From assembly GCA_900552855.1 (NCBI GenBank), contig USBG01000079.1, positions 1 to 7,592 on the forward strand: 7,592 nucleotides of DNA, read 5' to 3'. Shown one piece after another: positions 1 to 5,217 of this stretch. This DNA comes from an uncultured Phascolarctobacterium sp. (GTDB taxonomy: Bacteria; Bacillota; Negativicutes; Acidaminococcales; Acidaminococcaceae). Under the pieces are notes generated by a model, which did no database searches, had not been told where the DNA came from, and saw nothing but the letters and a program-made list of their open reading frames with translations. The translations under genes and the position numbers were made by a program. Within the stretch, counting starts at the first letter, position 1. Each line of letters starts with the position of its first letter.

Positions 1-197
1 AGGGAAAAATACGGCGCATCAAGGCGCTGTTTCCGGCTGAGATCTATCCGCTTGCGGGCGGACGGACCGATGTCTCCTCGACGGCAATCCGCGCACAGAT
101 CCGCATGACAGGTGAATGTCCCGCCATGCTCCCGGGCGAGGTGTGGGAGCTGATCAAACGCTATCATCTGTACGGCGTATCGAATTTGGGAGAATAA
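1..197 (+). CDS. nadD: Nicotinate-nucleotide adenylyltransferase, C-terminal end (partial)
   Basis: This is the 3' end of a gene that begins before the window; codons are in frame from base 3 and stop at TAA 195-197. The 64 visible residues contain the DVSSTAIR stretch near residue 23, matching the conserved ISSTxIR signature at the C-terminus of bacterial NadD, followed by the usual LPxxVxELIKRYxLY-like ending. NadD adenylates nicotinate mononucleotide with ATP to give deamido-NAD in the cytoplasm, a step of NAD synthesis. The downstream yqeK partner, 2 bases away, supports the call because nadD-yqeK is a very common pair in Firmicutes. By my count GC is about 59% over bases 1-180 and isoleucine is mostly ATC, unlike genes further downstream. 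The catalytic N-terminal nucleotide-binding half is not visible. Confidence 0.88.
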   Translation, partial: GKIRRIKALFPAEIYPLAGGRTDVSSTAIRAQIRMTGECPAMLPGEVWELIKRYHLYGVSNLGE

Positions 198-199
198 AA

Positions 200-772
200 A
201 TGGAACAGCATGAGATTCGTAAACGATTAAAAAAAGAGTTGGATAAGGGACGGTATGAGCACACGAAAGGTGTCATGTATACCGCCGGATGTATGGCGAT
301 GGCTTATGAGACATCGATCGAGCAGGCGATGCTCGCAGGTCTGCTCCACGATTGTGCCAAATGTATTCCGGACGATGAGAAGCTTCAGATCTGTGAGGAA
401 CATGACATTCCCATCAATGCCGTAGAATATGAGAGCCCGTTTCTGCTGCATGCCAAGCTGGGAGCTTATAATGCACGTCACAAATACGGCGTAGATGATG
501 AAGAAATTTTAAAGGGTATTTTATACCACACAACTGGTGCTGCTGATATGACAGAGCTGGCCAAGGTTGTTTATCTGGCTGATATGCTGGAGCCGGCCAG
601 GGATTTTCCTGGTATTGAGGAGCTGCGTAAGCAGGCCTTTAAGGACCTTGACAAGGCTATGCTGATAGCCTATGACAGCACTATGCGTTATCTTTTAGAT
701 AGCAGGCTGCTGCTGCATCCTCGCTGCATTGAAGGCTATAATCAGCTGCGTATGCAGGCAAAAAAAGAATAA
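200..772 (+). CDS. yqeK: HD-domain Ap4A hydrolase YqeK, bis(5'-nucleosyl)-tetraphosphatase (symmetrical)
   Basis: A 190-residue cytoplasmic HD-superfamily metal hydrolase. Metal-ligand candidates are in the expected order: H21 (YEHTKGV), H50-D51 (LLHDCAK), H84 (LLHAKLGA), H110 (LYHTTG) and D128 (LADMLEP). The family is known to split diadenosine tetraphosphate symmetrically into two ADP, so it likely limits this stress-linked dinucleotide. The length is normal for the family. I chose ATG 200 because GGGAG at 188-192 lies 7 bases upstream and homology begins there; the frame stays open back to 116, but that stretch overlaps nadD and reads as unrelated sequence. The gene lies 2 bases after nadD and 17 before the LCP gene, so it is co-transcribed. 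Oddity: codon use changes within the gene, from ATC/CCG/GCG/CTC-rich before about base 480 to ATT/CCT/GCT/TTA-rich after about 530. Confidence 0.93.
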   Translation: MEQHEIRKRLKKELDKGRYEHTKGVMYTAGCMAMAYETSIEQAMLAGLLHDCAKCIPDDEKLQICEEHDIPINAVEYESPFLLHAKLGAYNARHKYGVDDEEILKGILYHTTGAADMTELAKVVYLADMLEPARDFPGIEELRKQAFKDLDKAMLIAYDSTMRYLLDSRLLLHPRCIEGYNQLRMQAKKE

Positions 773-789
773 TTTAGCAGGAGATATAT

Positions 790-1800
790 ATGGAAGAAAA
801 TATGGAGCCAAGACCGGAGCGTCCACATCGCATTAAGCGCAAGTTTAGATGGGGAAAATTTATTGTTCTAGTTTTGGTTATGGTGCTTTTTGCTGCCGCT
901 CTGTTTAAGGGGTCTGTATTTGTTTATAATACATTTATTGATCCTTCCCATGGTAGTGTACATGTAACTGCGGCTAATGACTCTATTAAGAGTGATAAAA
1001 AGCTTAATGAGCGTATTAATATCCTGCTTTTGGGTATTGATGATGGTGACAGCGAGGCTGCGGAATACGAGCCTAAGCGTACTGACGCTATTATCCTGCT
1101 GAGTATTGACCCTAAGGAAAACCTGGTAAGCGTGCTTTCTATTCCTCGTGATACTAAGGTTATATTGCCAGGTCACCGCGACCCTGATAAAATTAATGCA
1201 GCCTATGCTTATGGTGGCAAGGTAATGGCTAAGCAGACTGTAGCCAATTTGCTGCAGGTGCCTATTCACTACTATGCCTTAGCTAACTGGCAGGCGTTTA
1301 TTGATGTGGTTGATCTTATTGGCGGTGTAGATATTTACGTTGATAAGGATATGTACTACGAAGATCCTTATGCTGATTTGGTTATTGATATTAAGCATGG
1401 CTATCAGCACATGGACGGTAAAACTGCAGGCAAGTATGTGCGTTTCCGTTCTGATGAGCTGGGTGACATTGGTCGTGTGCAGCGTCAGCAAAAGTTTTTG
1501 AAGGCTGCAGCGGAGCAAATGTTCTCCATTCAGAATGTAGGCAAAATTGGCAATTTATTAAGAACACTTGATAAGCATATTGATACGGACCTTAATACTA
1601 CCACTATGATTAAGGCGGCCAACAGCTTTAAGCTGTTTGGTGATGATAAGGTAAGAAGCTGCATGCTCTATGGTCAGTTTGACGATAGCAGCGGTGTAAG
1701 CTATTGGGCTGCAGATAGGGAGTCCATCAACAAATCCTTAGATGAGCTAGGAATTCCTCACTTGAAGGAAGACGAAACAGAAGAAACTGAAGAAGAATAA
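790..1800 (+). CDS. LytR-CpsA-Psr (LCP) family cell-wall glycopolymer ligase
   Basis: A 336-residue membrane-anchored protein. A basic N-terminus (residues 10-23) precedes one membrane segment (about 24-46), predicting a cytoplasmic N-end and an extracytoplasmic LCP domain from about residue 75. LCP hallmarks appear in order: NILLLGIDDGD (77-87), RTDAIILL (97-104), SIPRDT (117-122), KINAAYAYGG (134-143), IGGVDIYV (177-184), and YVRFR...GDIGRVQRQQKF (216-236). Likely pyrophosphate-binding or catalytic residues are D99, R120, D121, R218, R220, D226, R229 and R232. The family transfers lipid-pyrophosphate-linked glycopolymers (wall teichoic acid, capsule, other wall polysaccharides) to peptidoglycan or protein; the polymer used here cannot be told. 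The tail is very acidic (EDETEETEEE). AGGAG (779-783) sits 6 bases before ATG 790. It is part of the nadD-rsfS operon. The LytR transcription-regulator name used for some relatives is a legacy label. Confidence 0.93.
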   Translation: MEENMEPRPERPHRIKRKFRWGKFIVLVLVMVLFAAALFKGSVFVYNTFIDPSHGSVHVTAANDSIKSDKKLNERINILLLGIDDGDSEAAEYEPKRTDAIILLSIDPKENLVSVLSIPRDTKVILPGHRDPDKINAAYAYGGKVMAKQTVANLLQVPIHYYALANWQAFIDVVDLIGGVDIYVDKDMYYEDPYADLVIDIKHGYQHMDGKTAGKYVRFRSDELGDIGRVQRQQKFLKAAAEQMFSIQNVGKIGNLLRTLDKHIDTDLNTTTMIKAANSFKLFGDDKVRSCMLYGQFDDSSGVSYWAADRESINKSLDELGIPHLKEDETEETEEE

Positions 1801-1833
1801 AACGGATATTATTCACACAAAGGAGGAGAATAC

Positions 1834-2187
1834 ATGAACATTAAAGAAAAAGCAATGAAAATGGCAGGCTTTGCCAACGACAAAAAGGCTAATGATATTT
1901 TACTGCTGAACATGGAGGGTTTATCTCCTGTAACTGACTATTATGTTATTTGCAGTGCATCCAATGCTAACCTGGTAAAGACAATTGTTGACAATATTGA
2001 AGACGAAATGGCTAAGCTGGAAATTTTTCCGACTCATAAAGAAGGCTATGCTGAAGGCCGCTGGGTACTTTTAGATTACGGCGATATCGTAGTACACGTA
2101 TTCCTGGAAGAGGAACGCGATTTCTATAACTTAGAGCAGCTGTGGGCTGATGCTCCCTCTGAGGCATTTGTGGAGACTGAAGAATGA
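1834..2187 (+). CDS. rsfS: Ribosomal silencing factor RsfS (Iojap/YbeB family)
   Basis: A 117-residue cytoplasmic protein of the usual family length. Recognisable conserved blocks are DILLLNM (21-27), TDYYVICSASN (34-44), EGYAEGRWVLLDYGDIVVHVF (70-90) and FYNLEQLWADAP (97-108). The family is known to bind ribosomal protein uL14 on the large subunit and block joining of the subunits, lowering translation in starvation or stationary phase. A very strong ribosome-binding site, AAAGGAGGAG at 1819-1828, precedes ATG 1834, suggesting it is translated well relative to its operon mates. It follows the LCP gene by 33 bases and its TGA overlaps the next gene's ATG. The nadD-yqeK-(LCP)-rsfS order is widespread in Firmicutes and supports the assignment. 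Confidence 0.96.
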   Translation: MNIKEKAMKMAGFANDKKANDILLLNMEGLSPVTDYYVICSASNANLVKTIVDNIEDEMAKLEIFPTHKEGYAEGRWVLLDYGDIVVHVFLEEERDFYNLEQLWADAPSEAFVETEE

Positions 2188-3113
2188 TGGATCGCAAGTT
2201 TGATCGTAAAAAGAAAACATTGCCACCGCCCAAGATTTCTGAGGCAGTAAAGTATCGTCCTGGTGACGTTGTTACTTTAAGAGTGGCACGTATGGGCGAG
2301 ATGGGTGCCTTCCTTGATGCAGGCACTGGCAATACTAATGATGACATCCTGCTTCATAAGATGCAGCAGACTGAGGAAATCAAGGCTGGTCAGGATGTTA
2401 AGGTTTATCTGTATCTGGACCCCAATCGTCGTTTGACTGCCAGCATGAAGCTGCCCAAAATGCGTGAGGGTCAGCTGGGCTATGTAAAGGTGCTGAGCGT
2501 TACTCGCGACGGCGGCTTTGTTGATATTGGCGCTGAACGTGGTGTATTTTTGCCCTATAGCCAGATGCGTGGCCATGTAAGCCCGGATCAGCTGGTTTGG
2601 GTTAAGCTGTATCGCGATAAGAGCGGTCGTCCTGCTGTTACCATGCGTGTAGAGGATGATATGTTAAAGGCCTCTAAGCCTGCAACTGGCTTAAAAATTG
2701 GCGATATGGTGACAGGCACTATCTACAACATTCTGCCTGAGGGCTTCTTTATCTTTACTAACCAACGCTTTATTGCCTTTTTGCATAGAAGCGAGGTTCC
2801 CAGTGGTCGTCTTGACTTTGGTCAGGAGGTTACCTGTCGTGTTACCTACATCCGTGAGGATGGCCGTTTAAACGTTTCCATGCGTCTGCAAAAGGAAAAT
2901 GCTTTGATTGCTGATGCACAGGATATCTACGAGTTTTTGCAAAAGCGTAGCGGTAAAATGCCTTACTGCGATGATACTCCGCTGGAAATCATCAAGGCTA
3001 AATTTGGTATTAGTAAGGCTGCCTTCAAGCGTGCACTTGGTCACCTGATGAAAGAGGGCAAGGTGCGTCAGGCGGATGGCTGGACCTATCTTATTGAAGC
3101 TGAAGACAAATAA
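2184..3113 (+). CDS. CvfB-like S1 RNA-binding protein (three S1 domains plus winged helix)
   Basis: A 309-residue protein matching the layout and length of the CvfB/YitL family: S1-type beta-barrels at about residues 27-88, 96-155 and 173-235, then a winged-helix domain at about 245-305 (ending KVRQADGWTYLIE). S1 signatures include GEMGAFLDAG (38-47), TRDGGFVDIGAERGVFLPYSQ (107-127) and LPEGFFIF...RFIAFLHRSEV (184-205). In Staphylococcus aureus CvfB is an RNA-binding regulator of virulence genes; the role in this organism is unknown but RNA binding is a safe inference. ATG 2184 overlaps the rsfS stop codon by 4 bases (ATGA), implying translational coupling. A second ATG directly follows at 2187; GGAG at 2172-2175 fits the first slightly better (8-base spacing). 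It is the last gene of the operon. Confidence 0.88.
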   Translation: MMDRKFDRKKKTLPPPKISEAVKYRPGDVVTLRVARMGEMGAFLDAGTGNTNDDILLHKMQQTEEIKAGQDVKVYLYLDPNRRLTASMKLPKMREGQLGYVKVLSVTRDGGFVDIGAERGVFLPYSQMRGHVSPDQLVWVKLYRDKSGRPAVTMRVEDDMLKASKPATGLKIGDMVTGTIYNILPEGFFIFTNQRFIAFLHRSEVPSGRLDFGQEVTCRVTYIREDGRLNVSMRLQKENALIADAQDIYEFLQKRSGKMPYCDDTPLEIIKAKFGISKAAFKRALGHLMKEGKVRQADGWTYLIEAEDK

Positions 3114-3153
3114 TTAAGAGGTTTGGACAAAACTAACCTTATAAATTAAAGCG

Positions 3154-3188
3154 AGGCTAGAGTTTGAGTGTTACTTAAATTCTAGTCT
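3154..3188 (+). terminator. Probable terminator hairpin ending the nadD-cvfB operon
   Basis: Bases 3154-3168 pair with 3174-3188, giving 15 pairs (three G-U) around a 5-base loop TGTTA, and the helix can be extended outward by a few weak pairs. It starts 40 bases after the CvfB stop. What follows (CTTGTTGCTT) is T-rich but not a clean U-tract, so termination may be partial. The arms resemble those of the hairpin at 4087-4164. Confidence 0.6.
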
Positions 3189-3234
3189 TGTTGCTTATAT
3201 GTGGTTTTATAGGCTTTAAGCTTTTACGATGCAT

Positions 3235-3262
3235 TTGATGGTTTTTCTTATGGTTGTATGTT
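3235..3262 (+). promoter_or_regulatory. Possible promoter of the TSUP gene
   Basis: TTGATG (3235-3240), a 16-base spacer and TATGTT (3257-3262) make a mediocre sigma-A-like match (4 of 6 in each box). It lies after the operon terminator and about 40 bases before the TSUP start. Given the AT-rich background this is only a candidate. Confidence 0.35.
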
Positions 3263-3304
3263 TAAAGCGCCGAGTTTTGTCTTAGACCTTTTTGTGGAGG
3301 AAAT

Positions 3305-4042
3305 ATGCTTACACTTTGTGTTACTGTAATAGCTATTTTTTTGGCATCCTTTTTTTCCACCGTTTCAGGCTTTGGCTACGCTCTTATTGCTACGCCTATT
3401 TTGTCAACCGTCATAGATATTAAATTTGCCATTATGTCAGTGCTGGTAACAACTATATTGCTGCGTGCTATTACTATGTGGCGTGTATGGGGTAAATTTG
3501 ACTGGGGAACGGTTTTGATGACCAGTCTGGGAAGTGGCTTAGGAACATTGCCAGGAAGCTATGCTTTAAAGTTTATGACTGTACAGGCCTTGGAGATTTT
3601 TTTAGGCAGCGTGCTTTTAATTGCTACCTTTTTGATGAGCAAGCAGTATATATTGCCTGTAAAGAATAAAAGCCTGGGAAGATTTTCCGCAGGCGTGGTT
3701 AGTGGCTTTTTTGGTGCATCTACAAGTGTTAGCGGACCACCCTTGGTGCTGTACTTTTTAAATGAACAGCAGGATAAGGACACTATGCGTGCTAATATGA
3801 TTTGGATTTTTGGCCTGGGTGGTGTTTTTATTATGCTTGGTCATTTATGGGCTGGCAATATAGCAGCCATTACAGATTGGAATTTGCTGCTACCAATGCT
3901 GCCAGCTATGTTCCTAGGCATTTATTTAGGTGAAAAATTCTTTTTCCGCTTAAATCAGCATTTATTTAAGCGTATGTCCATAATTATCGTTTGCTGTGGT
4001 GCTGTTTCCATGCTTGTAAGCGGAATTAAAGGCTTGTTGTAA
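3305..4042 (+). CDS. TSUP family (TauE/SafE, DUF81-type) membrane permease
   Basis: A 245-residue, very hydrophobic protein with about eight membrane segments (roughly 3-37, 43-58, 68-88, 94-112, 126-150, 164-183, 192-209 and 224-242; the first stretch may be two). The TSUP pattern of two related halves is visible: FSTVSGFGYALIATPIL (17-33) near the start and AGVVSGFFGASTSVSGPPLVLYF (129-151) at mid-protein. Characterised members export or import sulfite, sulfoacetate, taurine-related compounds, thiosulfate and other small organic anions; nothing here identifies the substrate. GGAGG at 3296-3300 sits 4 bases before ATG 3305, a short spacing. The gene is monocistronic, with stem-loops on both sides and a convergent hydrolase gene downstream; no sulfur-metabolism gene is nearby. 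Confidence 0.85.
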   Translation: MLTLCVTVIAIFLASFFSTVSGFGYALIATPILSTVIDIKFAIMSVLVTTILLRAITMWRVWGKFDWGTVLMTSLGSGLGTLPGSYALKFMTVQALEIFLGSVLLIATFLMSKQYILPVKNKSLGRFSAGVVSGFFGASTSVSGPPLVLYFLNEQQDKDTMRANMIWIFGLGGVFIMLGHLWAGNIAAITDWNLLLPMLPAMFLGIYLGEKFFFRLNQHLFKRMSIIIVCCGAVSMLVSGIKGLL

Positions 4043-4086
4043 AAAGTATAGAGAGCTTGGAATGAAGGTAACTTCATAAAATAAAG

Positions 4087-4164
4087 AAAGACTATAATTT
4101 GAGTTTTTGTAGACCATTTAAAGTTAGATTTTTGTGGTCTGCTTATTCTCAAATTATAGTCTTT
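4087..4164. terminator. Bidirectional terminator between convergent genes
   Basis: Bases 4087-4103 are a perfect 17-base inverted copy of 4148-4164. Inside the 44-base interval, AGACCA (4111-4116) pairs with TGGTCT (4135-4140), so the transcript can form a long helix topped by a second hairpin. On the + strand the helix is followed by T-rich sequence (CTTTTTGCTTT). On the - strand the exit side reads CTTTCTTTATTTT. It therefore can serve both the TSUP gene and the convergent SGNH hydrolase gene, whose stop codon (4149-4151) lies within the right arm. Confidence 0.82.
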
Positions 4165-4709
4165 TTGCTTTGCTCTAGCCACTGCAAAAGCAGGGGAGCT
4201 GCGTATTCACCCATGGCACGATAGGTGGGGGCGGTGGGGTGCACTCCGTCTAGGTAGGCCTTTTTGCGGGCGCCGGCGTCCAAGCCAATGGCTGGCTGCA
4301 GGTCTAAAAGGTAGGCACTATCCTTGAATTTTAGCTCTATTTGCTGACGCAAATCCCACAGGCGTCTGTTCAAAAGCTCGTCGCTGCTGATAAGGGGGAG
4401 GACGATGGCCAATTTATATTCCTTTTGCTGACACCATTTGAGTATGTGTTCTATATCACCTATGATGACGTTTTGGGGACGGCGCTGCAAAGCATCATTG
4501 GCACCGCCTAGAAAGACTATATGCTTAACGTATTCTGGCAGCAGGGCATATTCCATGCGTTCAAAAATATCATCGCAGCAATCGCCACACAGGCCGTAGT
4601 TTAACATTTTTATTTTTCCCTGTGCTTCAACCGCAGCAGTCCAGGACGCTCTATTTCCAAAGGGAAAGCCTTGGATAAGGCTGTCGCCAAAGCAGGCTAT
4701 GTAATGCAT
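4149..4709 (-). CDS. SGNH/GDSL-family hydrolase (esterase/thioesterase-like)
   Basis: A 186-residue protein with all four SGNH blocks: GDS at 8-10 (nucleophile S10), G42 in NYGLCGD (block II), GGAND at 68-72 (N71, block III), and DGVHP at 154-158 (D154 and H157, block V). The catalytic set is complete and the length fits compact single-domain members such as TesA-like lysophospholipase/thioesterases. No signal peptide is visible (MHYIACFGDS starts directly in block I), so it should act in the cytoplasm. The natural ester or thioester substrate cannot be inferred. GGAG (plus-strand 4718-4721) lies 8 bases upstream of the ATG. The last residues, KKTII, are encoded by one arm of the shared terminator. 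It is transcribed alone, convergent with the TSUP gene. Confidence 0.88.
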   Translation of the reverse strand: MHYIACFGDSLIQGFPFGNRASWTAAVEAQGKIKMLNYGLCGDCCDDIFERMEYALLPEYVKHIVFLGGANDALQRRPQNVIIGDIEHILKWCQQKEYKLAIVLPLISSDELLNRRLWDLRQQIELKFKDSAYLLDLQPAIGLDAGARKKAYLDGVHPTAPTYRAMGEYAAPLLLQWLEQSKKTII

Positions 4710-4747
4710 ATTATCAGCTCCGTTCGTGTGTTAGGTTCATTGGTATT

Positions 4748-4753
4748 ATTATA
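4748..4753 (-). promoter_or_regulatory. -10 box of the SGNH hydrolase promoter (extended -10 type)
   Basis: On the minus strand this reads TGCTATAAT, a consensus TATAAT with the TGn extension, about 39 bases before the hydrolase ATG and giving a leader near 30 bases. A -35 box at normal spacing is weak, as is common for extended -10 promoters. Confidence 0.6.
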
Positions 4754-4772
4754 GCAAGGAATGTATAATAAA

Positions 4773-4809
4773 GGTAGTTCAAATTGAGTTGCAATAGTGA
4801 TAGGTTGGA
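4773..4809 (+). repeat. 37-base direct repeat, copy 1
   Basis: This 37-base segment (starts GGTAGTTCAA, ends GATAGGTTGGA) recurs at 4952-4988 with two mismatches (positions 11 and 36). The two copies lie 179 bases apart and flank the palindromic element at 4810-4953. At 37 bases it is far longer than a normal target-site duplication. Confidence 0.9.
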
Positions 4810-4953
4810 CCTCTCAGTCAGCTTCGCTGACAGCTCCCCTTAAAAGGGGAGCCTTATGTTCAATTGCAAGTTAGCCTCTCCTTTTAAGGAGACAAGGTGA
4901 ATTTGCCGTATGCCAAGAGAGGGGTGGAATTGCCGAATGCGATGACGGAGAGG
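4810..4953. mobile_element. MITE/REP-like palindromic element, non-coding
   Basis: A 144-base non-coding element bounded by 11-base terminal inverted repeats with one mismatch: CCTCTCAGTCA at 4810-4820 and the complement of CCTCTCCGTCA at 4943-4953. It carries a GTCAGC/GCTGAC hairpin (4817-4831), a strong GCTCCCCTT/AAGGGGAGC hairpin (4833-4852) and TCTCCTT/AAGGAGA (4877-4892). Two degenerate direct copies near the 3' end both contain TTGCCG(T/A)ATGC (around 4902 and 4930). From memory it resembles dispersed repeats common in gut Firmicutes genomes. There is no ORF, so any movement would need a transposase elsewhere. The 3' end overlaps direct repeat copy 2 by two bases. Confidence 0.7.
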
Positions 4954-4988
4954 TAGTTCAAGTTGAGTTGCAATAGTGATAGGTTGAA
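4952..4988 (+). repeat. 37-base direct repeat, copy 2
   Basis: Second copy of the 4773-4809 repeat, 35 of 37 bases identical. It directly abuts the promoter-bearing region that begins at about 4991. Confidence 0.9.
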
Positions 4989-5000
4989 TAATGCTTTATG

Positions 5001-5029
5001 TTGTTATTTTACATAAACAGTGTTAGAAT
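5001..5029 (+). promoter_or_regulatory. Promoter of the candidate small RNA
   Basis: TTGTTA (5001-5006), an exact 17-base spacer, and TAGAAT (5024-5029) with a TGn extension (TGT at 5021-5023) make a good sigma-A promoter; the start should fall near 5036. Two dyads overlay it: ATGCTTTAT (4991-4999) with ATAAAGCAT (5028-5036), and TTTATGT (4995-5001) with ACATAAA (5011-5017). Their placement over the -35 box and spacer is operator-like. Confidence 0.65.
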
Positions 5030-5035
5030 AAAGCA

Positions 5036-5139
5036 TATAAACATCACTTTGGGAGCAGTTGCTAAGTGATTATAGCATAAAAAGATTAAGCAGTACTTTT
5101 TACTATGTTGGTAGTAGATGGTGCTGCTTTTTGTTTTTT
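5036..5139 (+). ncRNA. Candidate structured small RNA or attenuator leader, unrecognised family
   Basis: About 100 bases lie between a good promoter and a strong intrinsic terminator, with no plausible reading frame. The predicted transcript has a first stem ATCACTT/AAGTGAT (5043-5049 with 5064-5070) that continues, after a TGGG bulge, into AGC/GCT (5054-5056 with 5061-5063). An unpaired AT-rich linker follows, then the terminator hairpin. It could be an independent small RNA or the terminated leader of the nuclease gene that begins 78 bases further on. I do not recognise it as any known riboswitch or small-RNA family. Expression and conservation cannot be judged from this sequence alone. Confidence 0.45.
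5088..5139 (+). terminator. Intrinsic terminator of the candidate small RNA
   Basis: AAGCAGTAC (5088-5096) pairs with GTGCTGCTT (5121-5129), nine pairs with one G-U. Above a 4x4 internal loop, TACTAT (5101-5106) pairs with GTAGTA (5111-5116). A U-tract (TTTGTTTTTT, 5130-5139) follows directly. No protein gene on this strand precedes it within 1 kb, which is why a non-coding transcript is proposed. Confidence 0.82.
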
Positions 5140-5157
5140 AGGGGGCGATGGAAATGC

Positions 5158-5166
5158 TGTTATAAA
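5158..5166 (+). promoter_or_regulatory. Possible extended -10 promoter for the Rpn nuclease gene
   Basis: TGT followed by TATAAA (5161-5166) is a good extended -10 element that would start transcription near 5173, leaving a leader of about 45 bases. The -35 region overlaps the preceding terminator U-tract and is poor. A second pair, TTGATA (5172-5177) and TACATT (5194-5199), would start too close to the ribosome-binding site to be useful. Confidence 0.35.
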
Positions 5167-5204
5167 TGGATTTGATAGCTAGGGATTATTTTGTACATTT
5201 AGAA

Positions 5205-5209
5205 GGGAG
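5205..5209 (+). promoter_or_regulatory. Ribosome-binding site that fixes the GTG start of the Rpn gene
   Basis: GGGAG ends 8 bases before GTG 5218. The nearby ATGs at 5210 and 5216 share a frame that stops at once (MVMC then TAA). In the nuclease frame an upstream TAG lies at 5200-5202, so GTG 5218 is the only workable start near the site. Confidence 0.7.
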
Positions 5210-5217
5210 ATGGTTAT

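Noticed and set aside
116..199. In-frame upstream extension of yqeK to ATG 116
   Set aside because: It overlaps the nadD end in another frame, has no family similarity, and ATG 200 has a well-placed GGGAG.
868..1518. Minus-strand ORFs opposite the LCP gene
   Set aside because: Composition is that of an antisense shadow and no family features are visible.
3229..3285. 18-residue ORF upstream of the TSUP gene (MHLMVFLM...) as a leader peptide
   Set aside because: No ribosome-binding site before it and it overlaps the proposed promoter; chance is the simpler reading.
4773..4988. CRISPR-like array from two 37-base repeats
   Set aside because: Only two copies, with a 142-base gap that is a palindromic element; no cas genes or leader.
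5036..5139. Known riboswitch (preQ1, c-di-GMP, fluoride, T-box) upstream of the nuclease
   Set aside because: None of the conserved core sequences I know for these classes is present.
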